From Flavobacterium aquatile LMG 4008 = ATCC 11947 (GTDB lineage: Bacteria; Bacteroidota; Bacteroidia; Flavobacteriales; Flavobacteriaceae): a DNA stretch of 64,000 nt. Below, one piece after another: positions 7,844 to 17,452 of the stretch; within the stretch, counting starts at the first letter, position 1; each line of letters opens with the position of its first letter. The notes under the pieces are model-generated. The model was not told the DNA's origin, did no database searches, and was given only the letters and a program-made list of their open reading frames with translations. The DNA lies in assembly GCF_000757385.1 (NCBI RefSeq), contig NZ_JRHH01000004.1, forward strand, positions 186,001-250,000, given 5' to 3'. The position numbers and the translations under genes are program-made.

Positions 7844-10303
7844 CTATCCAGGGAAATCTCCTCCGTCGCCATTTTCTTGTTGTGTTCTTTTTGGTTTTTC
7901 TTTATCGTTTTTAGGTTTGTTGAAACGGTATGTAAATGATAAAGTAACTTGTCTTTCTCTCCATTGCATTTCGCTGTATGAGTTTACAGAACCAGCAAGA
8001 TAGGTTTCCACAATTCTTTTTCTAGAATTAAATAAATCGCTCACGTTTAGTGCAATTGTACCTTTGTCTTTCAATACATCTTTACTAAATGCTAAGTTGG
8101 CAGCAAAAACTCCTAAACTTCTACCTTGCGCATTATTTTGCGGTCCGTTGTAGTTTAAGTTCGTTTGCCAATCTATTTTATAAGGTAAATTCACTTTAGA
8201 TGATAAACGCGTTGACCAAGTAGTAGCAACATTATCAAAGTTCTGAGTAATTTCATCACCAGCTAAATTAGTGTAAGTGAAGTCACCTTGAGTTTCTACT
8301 CTGAAGAAGTTAAAGTTACTATTTAATTTCCACCATTTGTAAGGAGAATAATTCAATGTAAATTCAAATCCAGTTCTATATTCTGTAGCTAAGTTGATCG
8401 GTGTGCTTTGAATTACTTCAACATCATTTACTTCTTCACCTGTACCTCGTCTTACGAATTGGAATGAATCGGTAGTTTTATTCAAATAGATTGAAGTGTT
8501 TAAAGTCAATTTGTTCCAACGTTTTAAGTACCCTAAATCAAATGCATCTGTAAAAGCTGGATCTAAATCTGGGTTACCAACAAAAATATTTGTATTACTT
8601 GAAAGTCCACTAAAAGGATTTAAGAAACGTCCTCTTGGTCGTTGAATTCTTTTGCTATAACTTAACGAAGCGCTACTTTTTTCTGAAAATTCATAAGTAA
8701 AGAAAGCACTTGGAAAAAAGTTATTGTATTTTTTATTGTTGAAATCGTTGGTTTGCAATTGGTTTACATCAATTTCAGAATCTTCCCAACGCAATCCGTA
8801 CAACATCGATAATTTACCGAATTTAGTTCCGAATTGTGTGTATAATGCGTTTACTTTTTCTTTGTATTCTAAAGTATTTGTGAAATTTTCTTGAACAACT
8901 CCATTAGAAATAACTTGATAATCAGTTACTAATTCAGAAAAATCACCACGATATCCTGCTTCAAATTGACTGCTTTTTCCAATTGGCAAAACATAATCGG
9001 TTTGTAATAAATTACGATTTTGTTTTTGATTGTTCAATGTTTGATCCAATCCAACTATACTTGAATCATTTCTAGTATCTGTAATTAATGCAGAATTATT
9101 GTCTTTATTAGTTGAGAATGAACCGTCAATAGTTAATTTATGACCGTCTTTTTTAAAGTTTTTAGTAAAGTTTGTAGAATATTCTACGTTTTCACTGGCA
9201 CTTATTTCATCATTTACACGATTTCTAGTGTACAAATAATTACTCGCTGCGTCGAAATTATCTTGGAAAACATTGTCTTGATTATCACCGCTACTTTTTC
9301 TATAGTTTAAAATGTTGGTCCAAGTAAGTGATTTATCTAAAAACCAATCAAAACCAAAATTTCCATTATAACCTTTATTTAATCTGTCGTTATCTCTAGT
9401 TTCATTTACAAAACTTTTAGTCGAATTGTCTTCATTTAGATATTCTGAATTTGTAAAAGCATTTCCAGGATTGCTTCTGTAATTGTAACCTTGTGTTGTA
9501 AAAAGATTAAACTCATCCGATTTAAAATTTACTGTGGCACTTAAACCATGATTATCAGGATAACCTGTTGTTCCAATGATAGTTCCGTTTAAACCGTTAG
9601 TTTTTCCTTTTTTAAGAATAATATTTAAAAGTCCACCGCCACCTTCAGCATCATAACGCGCTGATGGATTGGTAACTACTTCTACTTTATCAATTGCATC
9701 TGCAGGAATTAATTTTAAAGCTTCGGTAATATTAATGGCATTCGATGGTTTTCCGTCAATTAAGATTCTAACATTTTCGTTTCCTCTCAAACTCACATTT
9801 CCTTCAATATCAACAGAAACCGATGGGATGTTGTCAAGTACATCACTCACAGTTCCACCTTTAACCATTAAATCTTGACCAACGTTGTAAACTTTCTTGT
9901 CTAATTTAATTTCTACCGTAGTTTTTTCGGTTCTAATTACAACATCTTCTAGTTGTGTGGCATCACTTTCTAGAGTAATTGTACCAAGATTTGTATTTCC
10001 TGAAATAGTTTTGTTTTTGATTTCAAGTGGTTTAAAAGATATGAATTCCACTTTCACATTATAATTTCCAGGCGTTGCATCAAAGCTAAAGTTTCCTTTA
10101 TCGTCTGTAATTCCACCAGCAGTAATTTTATTTGTTGTAGTATTTACCAAAGAAATAGTGGTATACTCTAATGGCAATTTAGTCGCTTTTTCAGTAATTT
10201 TTCCAGTTACTTTAACTTTTCCACCTTGTGGTTGCTGTTGCGAATAATTTAAAAACGTGCTCAAAAATAAGCCAATCGTTAATAAGAATTTAAGGTTTTT
10301 CAT
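7844..10303 (-). CDS. outer membrane beta-barrel protein, TonB-dependent receptor type
   Basis: 819 residues. A signal peptide (MKNLKFLLTIGLFLSTFLNYSQQ) is followed by a CarboxypepD_reg-like domain (about 30-110, KVTGKITEKATKLPLEYTTI), a plug-like domain (about 130-230, including GGTVSDVLDNIPSVSVD and RGNENVRILIDGKP), and a long C-terminal beta-barrel of the OMP_b-brl_3 type. It lacks an obvious TonB box and has no SusD partner next to it, so the substrate is unknown. The C-terminal tail after the last strand is hydrophilic (KPKNDKEKPKRTQQENGDGG), ending at a shared terminator. The ATG one codon upstream (10306) is an equally possible start. Confidence 0.85.
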   Translation of the reverse strand: MKNLKFLLTIGLFLSTFLNYSQQQPQGGKVKVTGKITEKATKLPLEYTTISLVNTTTNKITAGGITDDKGNFSFDATPGNYNVKVEFISFKPLEIKNKTISGNTNLGTITLESDATQLEDVVIRTEKTTVEIKLDKKVYNVGQDLMVKGGTVSDVLDNIPSVSVDIEGNVSLRGNENVRILIDGKPSNAINITEALKLIPADAIDKVEVVTNPSARYDAEGGGGLLNIILKKGKTNGLNGTIIGTTGYPDNHGLSATVNFKSDEFNLFTTQGYNYRSNPGNAFTNSEYLNEDNSTKSFVNETRDNDRLNKGYNGNFGFDWFLDKSLTWTNILNYRKSSGDNQDNVFQDNFDAASNYLYTRNRVNDEISASENVEYSTNFTKNFKKDGHKLTIDGSFSTNKDNNSALITDTRNDSSIVGLDQTLNNQKQNRNLLQTDYVLPIGKSSQFEAGYRGDFSELVTDYQVISNGVVQENFTNTLEYKEKVNALYTQFGTKFGKLSMLYGLRWEDSEIDVNQLQTNDFNNKKYNNFFPSAFFTYEFSEKSSASLSYSKRIQRPRGRFLNPFSGLSSNTNIFVGNPDLDPAFTDAFDLGYLKRWNKLTLNTSIYLNKTTDSFQFVRRGTGEEVNDVEVIQSTPINLATEYRTGFEFTLNYSPYKWWKLNSNFNFFRVETQGDFTYTNLAGDEITQNFDNVATTWSTRLSSKVNLPYKIDWQTNLNYNGPQNNAQGRSLGVFAANLAFSKDVLKDKGTIALNVSDLFNSRKRIVETYLAGSVNSYSEMQWRERQVTLSFTYRFNKPKNDKEKPKRTQQENGDGGDFPG

Positions 10304-10342
10304 CAAATTAGATTTTTTTTAAATGTTTTTTACATTTGACTG

Positions 10343-10350
10343 CAAATTTA
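10343..10350 (-). promoter_or_regulatory. probable -7 element of the outer membrane receptor gene
   Basis: TAAATTTG on the minus strand, about 40 bases upstream of the start codon. A TTTG sits 24 nt upstream of it, slightly longer than the usual spacing. Confidence 0.4.
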
Positions 10351-10409
10351 ATCTTTGGTTTAAGCAACGAATCACAAAGGTTTGTTAAAAAAATCAAGTT
10401 TGAATTATT

Positions 10410-10751
10410 CTAAATAATTTCATTTATTTTTTCTAAAGGCCTGGCAATTATGGCTTTATCGTTATAAACTACAATTGGTCGTTCGATTAAAATTGGATAA
10501 TCAACCATTGATTGAATTATTTCAGAATCAGTTAATTCTTTTCCTTTGAAATTTTCTTTCCAAATGGTTTCGTTTTTTCTAATTAATTCAATCGGATTTA
10601 TATTTAATTTCCGAATAATTTCTTTCAATTCATTAAGCGACAGTGGTGTTTCAAGGTATTTTATTATTTCAAATTTTTTATCGGATGTTTCTAAAAAAGC
10701 CAAGCAATCTCTTGATTTTCCGCAGCGTGGATTGTGGTAAATTGTTATCAT
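10410..10751 (-). CDS. ArsC family (glutaredoxin-type arsenate reductase-like) protein
   Basis: 113 residues with a thioredoxin-like fold. The N-terminal HNPRCGKSR carries the single catalytic Cys (Cys10) of the ArsC/Spx/YffB family, and PILIERPIVV near residue 90 holds the conserved Arg-Pro of true ArsC enzymes. It would reduce arsenate with glutathione and glutaredoxin or an equivalent thiol. No other ars gene lies next to it, so a general redox role is possible. Confidence 0.85.
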   Translation of the reverse strand: MITIYHNPRCGKSRDCLAFLETSDKKFEIIKYLETPLSLNELKEIIRKLNINPIELIRKNETIWKENFKGKELTDSEIIQSMVDYPILIERPIVVYNDKAIIARPLEKINEII

Positions 10752-10854
10752 ATTTTTTTAATTTTTAAATTTATATTCTGAAATAAAAAAGGTATATTAG
10801 CGAAACAAATGTAGTGTTTGATTGATAAAAAAATAAAATTTAATTCATAATAGA

Positions 10855-11796
10855 ATGTTTATTGAACAAGGTATTAGTAAAGAGAATCCTTTTTGGAAAT
10901 ATATTATTGGTTCTTTAATTATAATCATGGCAGCATTTATTGGACAACTTCCTTTATTGTTTGTTATTTTAGGAAAAGCTTTAAATGGCGGAGGAATACC
11001 ATCTACCAATGAAGAAATGTTGCAATATTTGGAACCCAATTTGTCGTTATTTTTAATAATGATTTCGTTTGTTTTTGCCATTGGTGGCGTTTATTTGGCT
11101 GTTAAATATTTGCATAAGCAAACTTTTTTATCAGTAACAACATCACGACCAAAAGTTGATTGGAATCGAATTTTATTTTCCTTTTCAATTTGGGCTTTAT
11201 TTACAATTGTAACAACATTTTTATACTTTTATTACGAACCAGAAAGTTTCGTTTGGAATTTTAAACCCACTCAATTTGCAATTTTATTTGTTATTGCGGT
11301 TGTATTAATTCCGTTTCAAACTAGCACAGAAGAGTATATTTTTAGAGGTTATTTAATGCAAGGGTTTGGAAATTTGGCAAAAAATAAATGGTTTCCTTTA
11401 ATTATGACTTCTGTAATTTTTGGTGGAATGCACATTGCCAATCCCGAAGTTTCGAAGTTGGGTTACATCATTATGGTCTATTATATTGGAACTGGACTTT
11501 TCTTAGGGATTATAACTTTGATGGACGATGGAATGGAGTTAGCGCTTGGTTTTCATGCAGCTAACAATTTAGTAAGCGCATTGTTAATTTCTTCCGATTG
11601 GTCGGCTTTGCAAACGCATTCTTTGTATAAAGATGTTTCTGATCCCTCGGCTGGGTTCGATGTTTTATTACCGATATTTATTATATTTCCAATTATCTTA
11701 TTAATTTTTAGTAGAAAATACAAATGGACCGATTGGAAAGAAAAACTTACAGGAAAAATTAGTACAAATTCTATAACATATACATATCATGATTAA
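10855..11796 (+). CDS. CPBP family intramembrane metalloprotease
   Basis: 313 residues with about eight membrane helices. The CPBP/Abi motifs are present in order: TEEYIFRGYLMQGFG (EExxxR, about residues 160-170), GGMHIAN (about 200), and HAANN (about 240). Family members are membrane prenyl proteases related to Rce1 or immunity proteins; the substrate is unknown. It overlaps the next gene by eight bases, so the two are translationally linked, although no functional link between a membrane protease and a menaquinone ligase is known to me. Confidence 0.85.
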   Translation: MFIEQGISKENPFWKYIIGSLIIIMAAFIGQLPLLFVILGKALNGGGIPSTNEEMLQYLEPNLSLFLIMISFVFAIGGVYLAVKYLHKQTFLSVTTSRPKVDWNRILFSFSIWALFTIVTTFLYFYYEPESFVWNFKPTQFAILFVIAVVLIPFQTSTEEYIFRGYLMQGFGNLAKNKWFPLIMTSVIFGGMHIANPEVSKLGYIIMVYYIGTGLFLGIITLMDDGMELALGFHAANNLVSALLISSDWSALQTHSLYKDVSDPSAGFDVLLPIFIIFPIILLIFSRKYKWTDWKEKLTGKISTNSITYTYHD

Positions 11797-12829
11797 TCCA
11801 ACCTACGAAAACGTTCATAATGCATTTAAACTTAATGGTTTTCACCTAAATAGAGAAGATTTATGTCGTGTAGCCTATAGTTTTATTAAAGAGGGCGAAG
11901 ATTTTGAGAAACCAGTTGGCGATTTTCTGCTAGATTGGTTTGATGGTAAATCATACATAGAAATGCATACTTCGGGTTCGACAGGAATTCCTAAAATTAT
12001 TCGTGTCGATAAACAAGCGATGGTGAATTCGGCGTTGGCAACAGGTGATTTTTTCGAACTTCACGCAGGAAACAAAGCTTTGCATTGTCTTCCAGTAAAA
12101 TATGTTGCCGGAAAAATGATGCTTGTTCGTGCCATGATTCTTGGTTTAGATTTAGAATTTGTAGCTCCAAGTTCACATCCTTTAAGAAATGTTGACGGCA
12201 ATTTCGATTTTGCAGCAATGGTTCCCTTACAAGCGCAAAACTCAATTTCTGAATTGCATCGAATTAAAAAACTTATTGTTGGTGGAGCAAAAATAAATTC
12301 AGCTTTAGAAAATCAATTAATAAAATTACCAACTCAAGTTTTTGAAACCTACGGAATGACCGAAACCATTTCGCACATTGCAGCAAAATCAGTAGGAGAG
12401 AAGGCATTTACAGTTTTGCCAAACGTAACAATTTCATACGACGATCAAAATTGTTTGGTTATTCACGCGCCACGAATAAGCGATGATGTTATAGAAACCA
12501 ACGATGTTGTAGAATTGGTAAACGAAAATCAATTTATCTTTCTTGGTCGAATTGATAATGTGATTAACAGCGGCGGAATCAAGTTGTTGCCCGAACAAAT
12601 AGAAGAAAAATTGGCTGGAAAAATTGAGCCACGCTATTTTATTTCATCTAAAGAAGATAAAGAATTGGGAGAAAAAATCATTCTTGTTATAGAAGGAAAT
12701 TCGTTTACTGTAGATACTTCAATTTTCGACGAATTGGATAAATACGAAAAACCAAAAGAAATTCTATTTGTACCAAAATTCAAAGAAACAGGCAACGGAA
12801 AAATTATTCGTAAAGAGAGTTTGAGTTAA
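11789..12829 (+). CDS. menE: o-succinylbenzoate-CoA ligase-like AMP-binding protein
   Basis: 346 residues, short for an acyl-CoA synthetase but normal for the compact MenE of Flavobacteria. It would activate o-succinylbenzoate to its CoA thioester for menaquinone synthesis. The phosphate-binding loop TSGSTGIPK (about residues 54-62), the FETYGMTET adenylate motif and FLGRIDNVINSGGIKL are visible, and the C-terminal catalytic Lys lies in ETGNGKIIRK. Substrate assignment rests on size and family, not on adjacent men genes. Confidence 0.8.
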   Translation: MINPTYENVHNAFKLNGFHLNREDLCRVAYSFIKEGEDFEKPVGDFLLDWFDGKSYIEMHTSGSTGIPKIIRVDKQAMVNSALATGDFFELHAGNKALHCLPVKYVAGKMMLVRAMILGLDLEFVAPSSHPLRNVDGNFDFAAMVPLQAQNSISELHRIKKLIVGGAKINSALENQLIKLPTQVFETYGMTETISHIAAKSVGEKAFTVLPNVTISYDDQNCLVIHAPRISDDVIETNDVVELVNENQFIFLGRIDNVINSGGIKLLPEQIEEKLAGKIEPRYFISSKEDKELGEKIILVIEGNSFTVDTSIFDELDKYEKPKEILFVPKFKETGNGKIIRKESLS

Positions 12830-12869
12830 AATTAGGAGCGAAGGGTTCGGGAATTCTTGGTTTCCATTT

Positions 12870-12940
12870 TCCTGCTGTTCATTACAATAATGAAGCCGCG
12901 AACAACGCGGCTTTATTATTTTCATTTCCATCAGGGCTAT
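12870..12940 (+). repeat. dispersed intergenic hairpin repeat, copy 1
   Basis: Left frame CCTGCTGTTCATTACAA, a 15-bp hairpin (12886-12920, AATAATGAAGCCGCG against CGCGGCTTTATTATT, loop AACAA), right frame TTTCCATCAGGGCTAT. The frames match those of the copies at 24251 and 46651, while the internal hairpin is different. The hairpin sits in the convergent gap between menE and the M1 peptidase gene and can also act as their terminator. Confidence 0.7.
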
Positions 12941-12963
12941 TAAGTAATTGTCTTTTTCTAAAT

Positions 12964-14583
12964 CTAGACTTTAAAAACGTTCACAAAAAACTCACTTTTT
13001 AAGACTTCAACATCATCGATACTTTTTACTTTAAATTTCGATTTTTTAGCTTTATTGGTTGGCTCTAATCTAATTTCTTTTCCATCAATTTTTATATCAA
13101 CCGGCATATTAAAATCGGCAACATCGGTTTTCCATTGGTATTCTAGTTTGTTTTTTACAACTTTAATTTCCAATCCTGGAATTTTTTTGTATCGCAAATA
13201 TTGGTCAAAAATAGGAGTAAGGTTCATTTTACTTTCTTTATTGAAAAAGTTCACAACTGTTTCTGTATCAATTATTTTATGTCGATAAGTTTCAGAATAT
13301 TTCAAAATTATTTTCCACCATAATTCGTCGTTATTAATTACGTGGCGTAAGGTGTTTAACAACAAAGCACCTTTTGGATACATATCACCAGAACCTTCTT
13401 GATTTACACAACACGGACCAATAATTGGTTTATCATTAGCAACATTTCTATTCAATCCGCGAGCATATTTCATGGCTTTTTCGTAGCCAAATTGACATTC
13501 GATAAATACAATTTCGGTATATTGAGTGAAACCTTCGTGAATCCACATATCGGCAATATCGGCAGAAGTGATGCTGTTTCCAAACCACTCGTGGCCACTT
13601 TCGTGGATAGTAATGTAATCAAAAAGTAATCCAACTCCAGTTCCAGACAAATCACTTCCCATGTAACCTTTTAAGTACTTATTTCCATAAGCAACAGCAC
13701 TTTGGTGTTCCATACCTAAATAAGGAGTTTCAACTAATTTATAACCGTCATCAGCAAAAGGATATTTCCCAAATTTAGCTTGAAAACAATCCATCATTGG
13801 TTTTACTTCTTCAAAATGTTTGCGTGCTTTTTCTTCATTATATTTTAAAACATAATAATCCAAATCTAAACCATTATGATTGTCATGAATGTGAGCATAA
13901 TCGGCAATATTTACAGTAATATCATAATTGTTAATTGGGTTTTTCACTTCCCAATCCCAGCGAGTGTAACCATTTTTCAAATCTTCAGAACCTAAAAAAC
14001 GTCCGTTAGAAACATTCATTAATCCATTTGGAACTGCAACCGAAATTTTCGAACCTAAATCGGGTTCATCGGTTTGAGTATCTTTCACAGGATACCATAA
14101 ACTTGAACCTGTACCTTGTACGGCAACGCCAATCCAATGTCTATTTTCTTTGTCTTTTTTGAAAACAAATCCGCCATCCCAAGGTGCATTTTTAGCAACT
14201 TTAGGCTTTCCAGAATAATAAAAACGAATTTTTTCAGATGAATTAGCTATTAATCCGTTAGGGAAATCTATAAAAACGGCATTAAATTCTCTTTTATAAT
14301 CCAGTTTTTTTGAATTGTGAATTATGCTGTCAATAGTCATATTATCAAATAAATCCAACTGAATTTTAGAGCTATTTTCTACTACTTTAAAAGCAATTTC
14401 GTTGTATCCAACTATTGTTCTTTCTTCTGGATTAATTTTGATATTCAAATCATAACGCTGCACATCAAAGCAAGTTCTTTCTGGTCGTAAACCACCGTGA
14501 AGTGAATCTTTACGCGTGAAATTTTGTGCAGAAACAGATTGAAAACCAGCAATGATTATGCTTAAATAAAGTAGTTTTTTCAT
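12964..14583 (-). CDS. M1 family metallopeptidase, exported
   Basis: 539 residues with a signal peptide (MKKLLYLSIIIAGFQSVSAQ). It is a gluzincin aminopeptidase: GMEHQ at 290-294 is the exopeptidase motif, the zinc site is HESGH at 327-331, and the third ligand Glu350 lies in WIHEGFTQYTE. It lacks the long C-terminal helical domain of PepN, so it is of the short periplasmic type common in Bacteroidetes. It should trim peptides taken from outside the cell. No neighbour suggests a specific substrate. Confidence 0.9.
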   Translation of the reverse strand: MKKLLYLSIIIAGFQSVSAQNFTRKDSLHGGLRPERTCFDVQRYDLNIKINPEERTIVGYNEIAFKVVENSSKIQLDLFDNMTIDSIIHNSKKLDYKREFNAVFIDFPNGLIANSSEKIRFYYSGKPKVAKNAPWDGGFVFKKDKENRHWIGVAVQGTGSSLWYPVKDTQTDEPDLGSKISVAVPNGLMNVSNGRFLGSEDLKNGYTRWDWEVKNPINNYDITVNIADYAHIHDNHNGLDLDYYVLKYNEEKARKHFEEVKPMMDCFQAKFGKYPFADDGYKLVETPYLGMEHQSAVAYGNKYLKGYMGSDLSGTGVGLLFDYITIHESGHEWFGNSITSADIADMWIHEGFTQYTEIVFIECQFGYEKAMKYARGLNRNVANDKPIIGPCCVNQEGSGDMYPKGALLLNTLRHVINNDELWWKIILKYSETYRHKIIDTETVVNFFNKESKMNLTPIFDQYLRYKKIPGLEIKVVKNKLEYQWKTDVADFNMPVDIKIDGKEIRLEPTNKAKKSKFKVKSIDDVEVLKSEFFVNVFKV

Positions 14584-14630
14584 AGTTGTTTGAATTAGCT
14601 TATTTATTAGTAGTTGGTTTTTGGGATTTG

Positions 14631-14924
14631 TTACTTTCTATTTTTAGAAATTAATTTATTTGTTGTGTAATAAGATAAAAATGTTCCGAATGCAAAAATT
14701 AAACCAAACTGAAAATTTGATGGCCATGGATGACAACCATTCCAACTTGGAAAATCATACATTAATTCTATAAACCATGAAGCATCTTCTGAATGATATT
14801 TGCATTCATCTGAAATTAATATTGATTCAAATAAATAAAATATTATGTATCAAATTACAATTCCAGGAATGGATAGAATTACAATGATTATAAATTGATT
14901 AGTTTTTGACAAAATCTTTTCTAT
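14631..14924 (-). pseudogene. remnant of a small membrane protein gene (in-frame stop)
   Basis: In the 402-base gap upstream of the M1 peptidase gene one minus-strand frame reads as a protein for 98 codons except for a single TGA at 14850-14852. Before it: 24 codons with a hydrophobic helix (NQFIIIVILSIPGIVI). After it: 72 codons with YIIFYLFESILISDE, a Trp/Cys-rich loop (DFPSWNGCHPWPSN) and a second helix (FGLIFAFGTFLSYY), then TAA. A Trp TGG at the stop would restore a two-helix protein, and the first codon ATA may be a decayed ATG. No family recognised. This fills a stretch that otherwise has no gene. Confidence 0.5.
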
Positions 14925-14985
14925 CTATATGTTTTAAAAATAAAACTTTGAAATTCTTCCATTTCAGAACTACAATATTGTATGA

Positions 14986-16614
14986 CTAAACCTGAATAAC
15001 TCCCAAATTAAACTTTTTCTCAATAGGCGAATGGTTTGCTGCTTCAATACCCATAGAAATCCAAGTTCTAGTTTCTAACGGATCAATAATGGCGTCTGTC
15101 CATAATCTTGACGCTGCATAATAAGGAGAAACTTGCGCATCGTAACGTGCTTTTATTTTGTCAAACAATTCTTGTTCTACTTTTTCATCAACGGTTTCGC
15201 CTTTTGCTTTAAGTGAAGAAGCTTCAATTTGAGCTAATACTTTTGCAGCTTGTGTTCCACCCATAACAGCAAGTTCGGCACTTGGCCACGCAAAAATCAA
15301 TCTTGGATCGTATGCTTTTCCGCACATGGCATAATTTCCTGCACCATATGAATTTCCAACTACAACAGTAAATTTTGGTACAACCGAATTAGAAACCGCA
15401 TTTACCATTTTGGCACCGTCTTTTATAATTCCGCCATGTTCTGATTTGGAACCAACCATAAAACCGGTTACATCTTGAACAAATACCAACGGAATTTTCT
15501 TTTGATTACAATTGGCAATAAATCGGGTCGCTTTATCGGCAGAATCAGAATAAATTACACCACCAAACTGAATTTCACCTTTTTTAGTTTTAGAAACAAT
15601 TCGTTGATTGGCTACAATTCCAACTGCCCAACCATCAATCCTTGCATAACATGTAATTATTGATTTTCCATAATCGGGTTTGTACATATCCATTTCAGAA
15701 TTATCAACCAATCGTTTGATAACCTCAATCATATCATATTGTTCAGTTCTAGATTTTGGAATTATACCATAAATATCTTGTTCGTCAAGAGCTGGTTTCT
15801 GAGGTTTTTCTCTATTAAACCCGGCTTTATCATAATCACCAATTTTTCCAACAATACTTTTAATTCGGTCTAAAGCATCTTTATCATCTTTGGCTTTGTA
15901 ATCAGTAACGCCCGAAATTTCGCAGTGCGTAGTTGCACCGCCAAGTGTTTCATTGTCAATATTTTCTCCAATTGCTGCTTTTACCAAATAACTTCCAGCA
16001 AGGAAAATACTTCCAGTTTTATCAACAATCATAGCTTCATCACTCATAATTGGAAGATAAGCTCCACCAGCTACACAACTTCCCATTACGGCAGCAATTT
16101 GTGTAATTCCCATACTTGACATTATGGCGTTGTTTCTAAAAATTCGTCCGAAATGTTCTTTATCTGGAAAAATTTCGTCTTGCATAGGCAAGTAAACTCC
16201 AGCAGAATCGACTAAATATATGATAGGAAGGCGATTTTCCATCGCAATTTCTTGTGCACGAAGGTTCTTTTTACCTGTAATAGGGAACCAGGCTCCAGCT
16301 TTTACAGTTGCATCATTTGCAACGACTATACATTGTTTACCTTTGATATAGCCAATTTTAACTACAACACCGCCCGAAGGACATCCACCGTGTTCTGCAT
16401 ACATTCCGTCACCAACAAAAGCTCCAATTTCTATATTTTTAGCTTTTTCATCTAGCAGATAATCAATACGTTCACGAGCGGTCATTTTGCCTTCGGAATG
16501 TAATTTTTCTATTCTTTTTTCACCGCCACCGAGTTTGACTTTTGCAAATTTTTGTTTTAAATCTGATAATAAAAGTTTGTTATGATCTTCGTTTTTATTG
16601 AAGTTTAAATCCAT
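14986..16614 (-). CDS. acyl-CoA carboxylase, carboxyltransferase (beta) subunit
   Basis: 542 residues. It transfers carboxyl from biotin to an acyl-CoA (propionyl-CoA or 3-methylcrotonyl-CoA; the sequence alone does not decide which). The two crotonase-like halves are seen: the N-half with EHGGCPSGGVVVKIGYIKGK and GGAYLPIMSDEAM, the C-half with GFMVGSKSEHGGIIKDGAKM and GNSYGAGNYAMCGKAYDPR. The start at 16614 is chosen because the 16 codons upstream (from 16662) are not family-like and run through a palindrome that looks regulatory. No biotin carrier or carboxylase subunit gene adjoins. Confidence 0.9.
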   Translation of the reverse strand: MDLNFNKNEDHNKLLLSDLKQKFAKVKLGGGEKRIEKLHSEGKMTARERIDYLLDEKAKNIEIGAFVGDGMYAEHGGCPSGGVVVKIGYIKGKQCIVVANDATVKAGAWFPITGKKNLRAQEIAMENRLPIIYLVDSAGVYLPMQDEIFPDKEHFGRIFRNNAIMSSMGITQIAAVMGSCVAGGAYLPIMSDEAMIVDKTGSIFLAGSYLVKAAIGENIDNETLGGATTHCEISGVTDYKAKDDKDALDRIKSIVGKIGDYDKAGFNREKPQKPALDEQDIYGIIPKSRTEQYDMIEVIKRLVDNSEMDMYKPDYGKSIITCYARIDGWAVGIVANQRIVSKTKKGEIQFGGVIYSDSADKATRFIANCNQKKIPLVFVQDVTGFMVGSKSEHGGIIKDGAKMVNAVSNSVVPKFTVVVGNSYGAGNYAMCGKAYDPRLIFAWPSAELAVMGGTQAAKVLAQIEASSLKAKGETVDEKVEQELFDKIKARYDAQVSPYYAASRLWTDAIIDPLETRTWISMGIEAANHSPIEKKFNLGVIQV

Positions 16615-16648
16615 ATTATGATGCTGTTTTTTTGTGTGGCTAATGTAC

Positions 16649-16660
16649 GAAAACGTTTTC
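16649..16660. promoter_or_regulatory. 12-bp perfect palindrome, possible operator
   Basis: GAAAACGTTTTC, 35 bases upstream of the carboxylase start. Its symmetry about a central CG is like operators of LacI-family repressors. Function is inferred only from position. Confidence 0.35.
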
Positions 16661-16728
16661 AATATGAAATAATTGATTTTTTTAATATTAGTAAATTGTA
16701 AAAATTGATAACTTCATATTATTATACG

Positions 16729-16763
16729 CTTAACAATTTCTTAACATTGAGTAAGTACTTTTG
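16729..16763 (+). promoter_or_regulatory. Pho-box-like direct repeat and -7 element
   Basis: CTTAACA (16729-16735), 4 bp, CTTAACA (16740-16746): two 7-mers at an 11-bp period, as in PhoB boxes, with the TTAACA core known from Bacillus PhoP boxes. A -7 element TACTTTTG (16756-16763) follows, and there is no normal -33 TTG at the right spacing. This is the layout of an activator-dependent promoter in front of phosphate uptake genes. Confidence 0.5.
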
Positions 16764-16785
16764 CACCAATTAAAATCGTAAAAAA

Positions 16786-17427
16786 ATGTCAATAAACAGT
16801 ATTTTCCAGTTTTTGGTTCCGAAAGATAAAAAATTCTTTCCTCTTTTTGAACAAGCATCAGCAAATTTAATTGTACTAGCAGAAACACTTCATGATGCAG
16901 TAAATGCTCCAAAAGAAGAGCGTGAAGATTATTACAAAAAAATTGAAGAATTAGAAGCTACTATTGAAGAAATTACACATAAAACACACTTAGAATTAAG
17001 TAGAAATTTTATTACTCCATTTGACAGAGAAGATATTCACTCATTAATAAAAGCATTAGATAACGTTGCTGATTACATGCATAGTGCAGCAAGTAAAATG
17101 CGTTTATACCAAGTTGAAAAAATTACAAAATCGATTAGAAAATTAACTGAAATTAATCTTGAAGCTTGTCAATTAATTGGTCTTGGTATCAAAGAATTGA
17201 AAGAGATGAACCACAAGTCAATCAAAGAAACTTGTAAAAAAATCAATAAATTAGAAAGCAAGGCAGATTCTGTTTTTGATAAAGCGGTAGCTGATATATT
17301 TGAAAATGAGAATGATGCTAAAAACATCATCAAATATAAAGAAGTTCTTTCGGCATTAGAATCAGCATCAGATAAATGTAAAAGTGTATCTAATGTAATG
17401 GAGCAGATTTCTGTTAAACATTCGTAA
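16786..17427 (+). CDS. DUF47 / PhoU-like phosphate transport accessory protein
   Basis: 213 residues, all helical, without membrane segments. It matches the DUF47 (PhoU-like, Pit accessory) family: an N-terminal segment LVPKDKKFFPLFEQASANL, metal-cluster acidic repeats such as EELEATIEEITHKTH, and FITPFDREDIHSLIKALDNVADYMH, with a second copy of the DxxAD-type motif (LESKADSVFDKAVADIFENE). Proteins of this family regulate or assist the PiT transporter encoded next to them. The pit gene begins 25 bases downstream, so the two form an operon. Confidence 0.9.
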   Translation: MSINSIFQFLVPKDKKFFPLFEQASANLIVLAETLHDAVNAPKEEREDYYKKIEELEATIEEITHKTHLELSRNFITPFDREDIHSLIKALDNVADYMHSAASKMRLYQVEKITKSIRKLTEINLEACQLIGLGIKELKEMNHKSIKETCKKINKLESKADSVFDKAVADIFENENDAKNIIKYKEVLSALESASDKCKSVSNVMEQISVKHS

Positions 17428-17452
17428 CAGTTACTACTAAAAAACAACTTTT

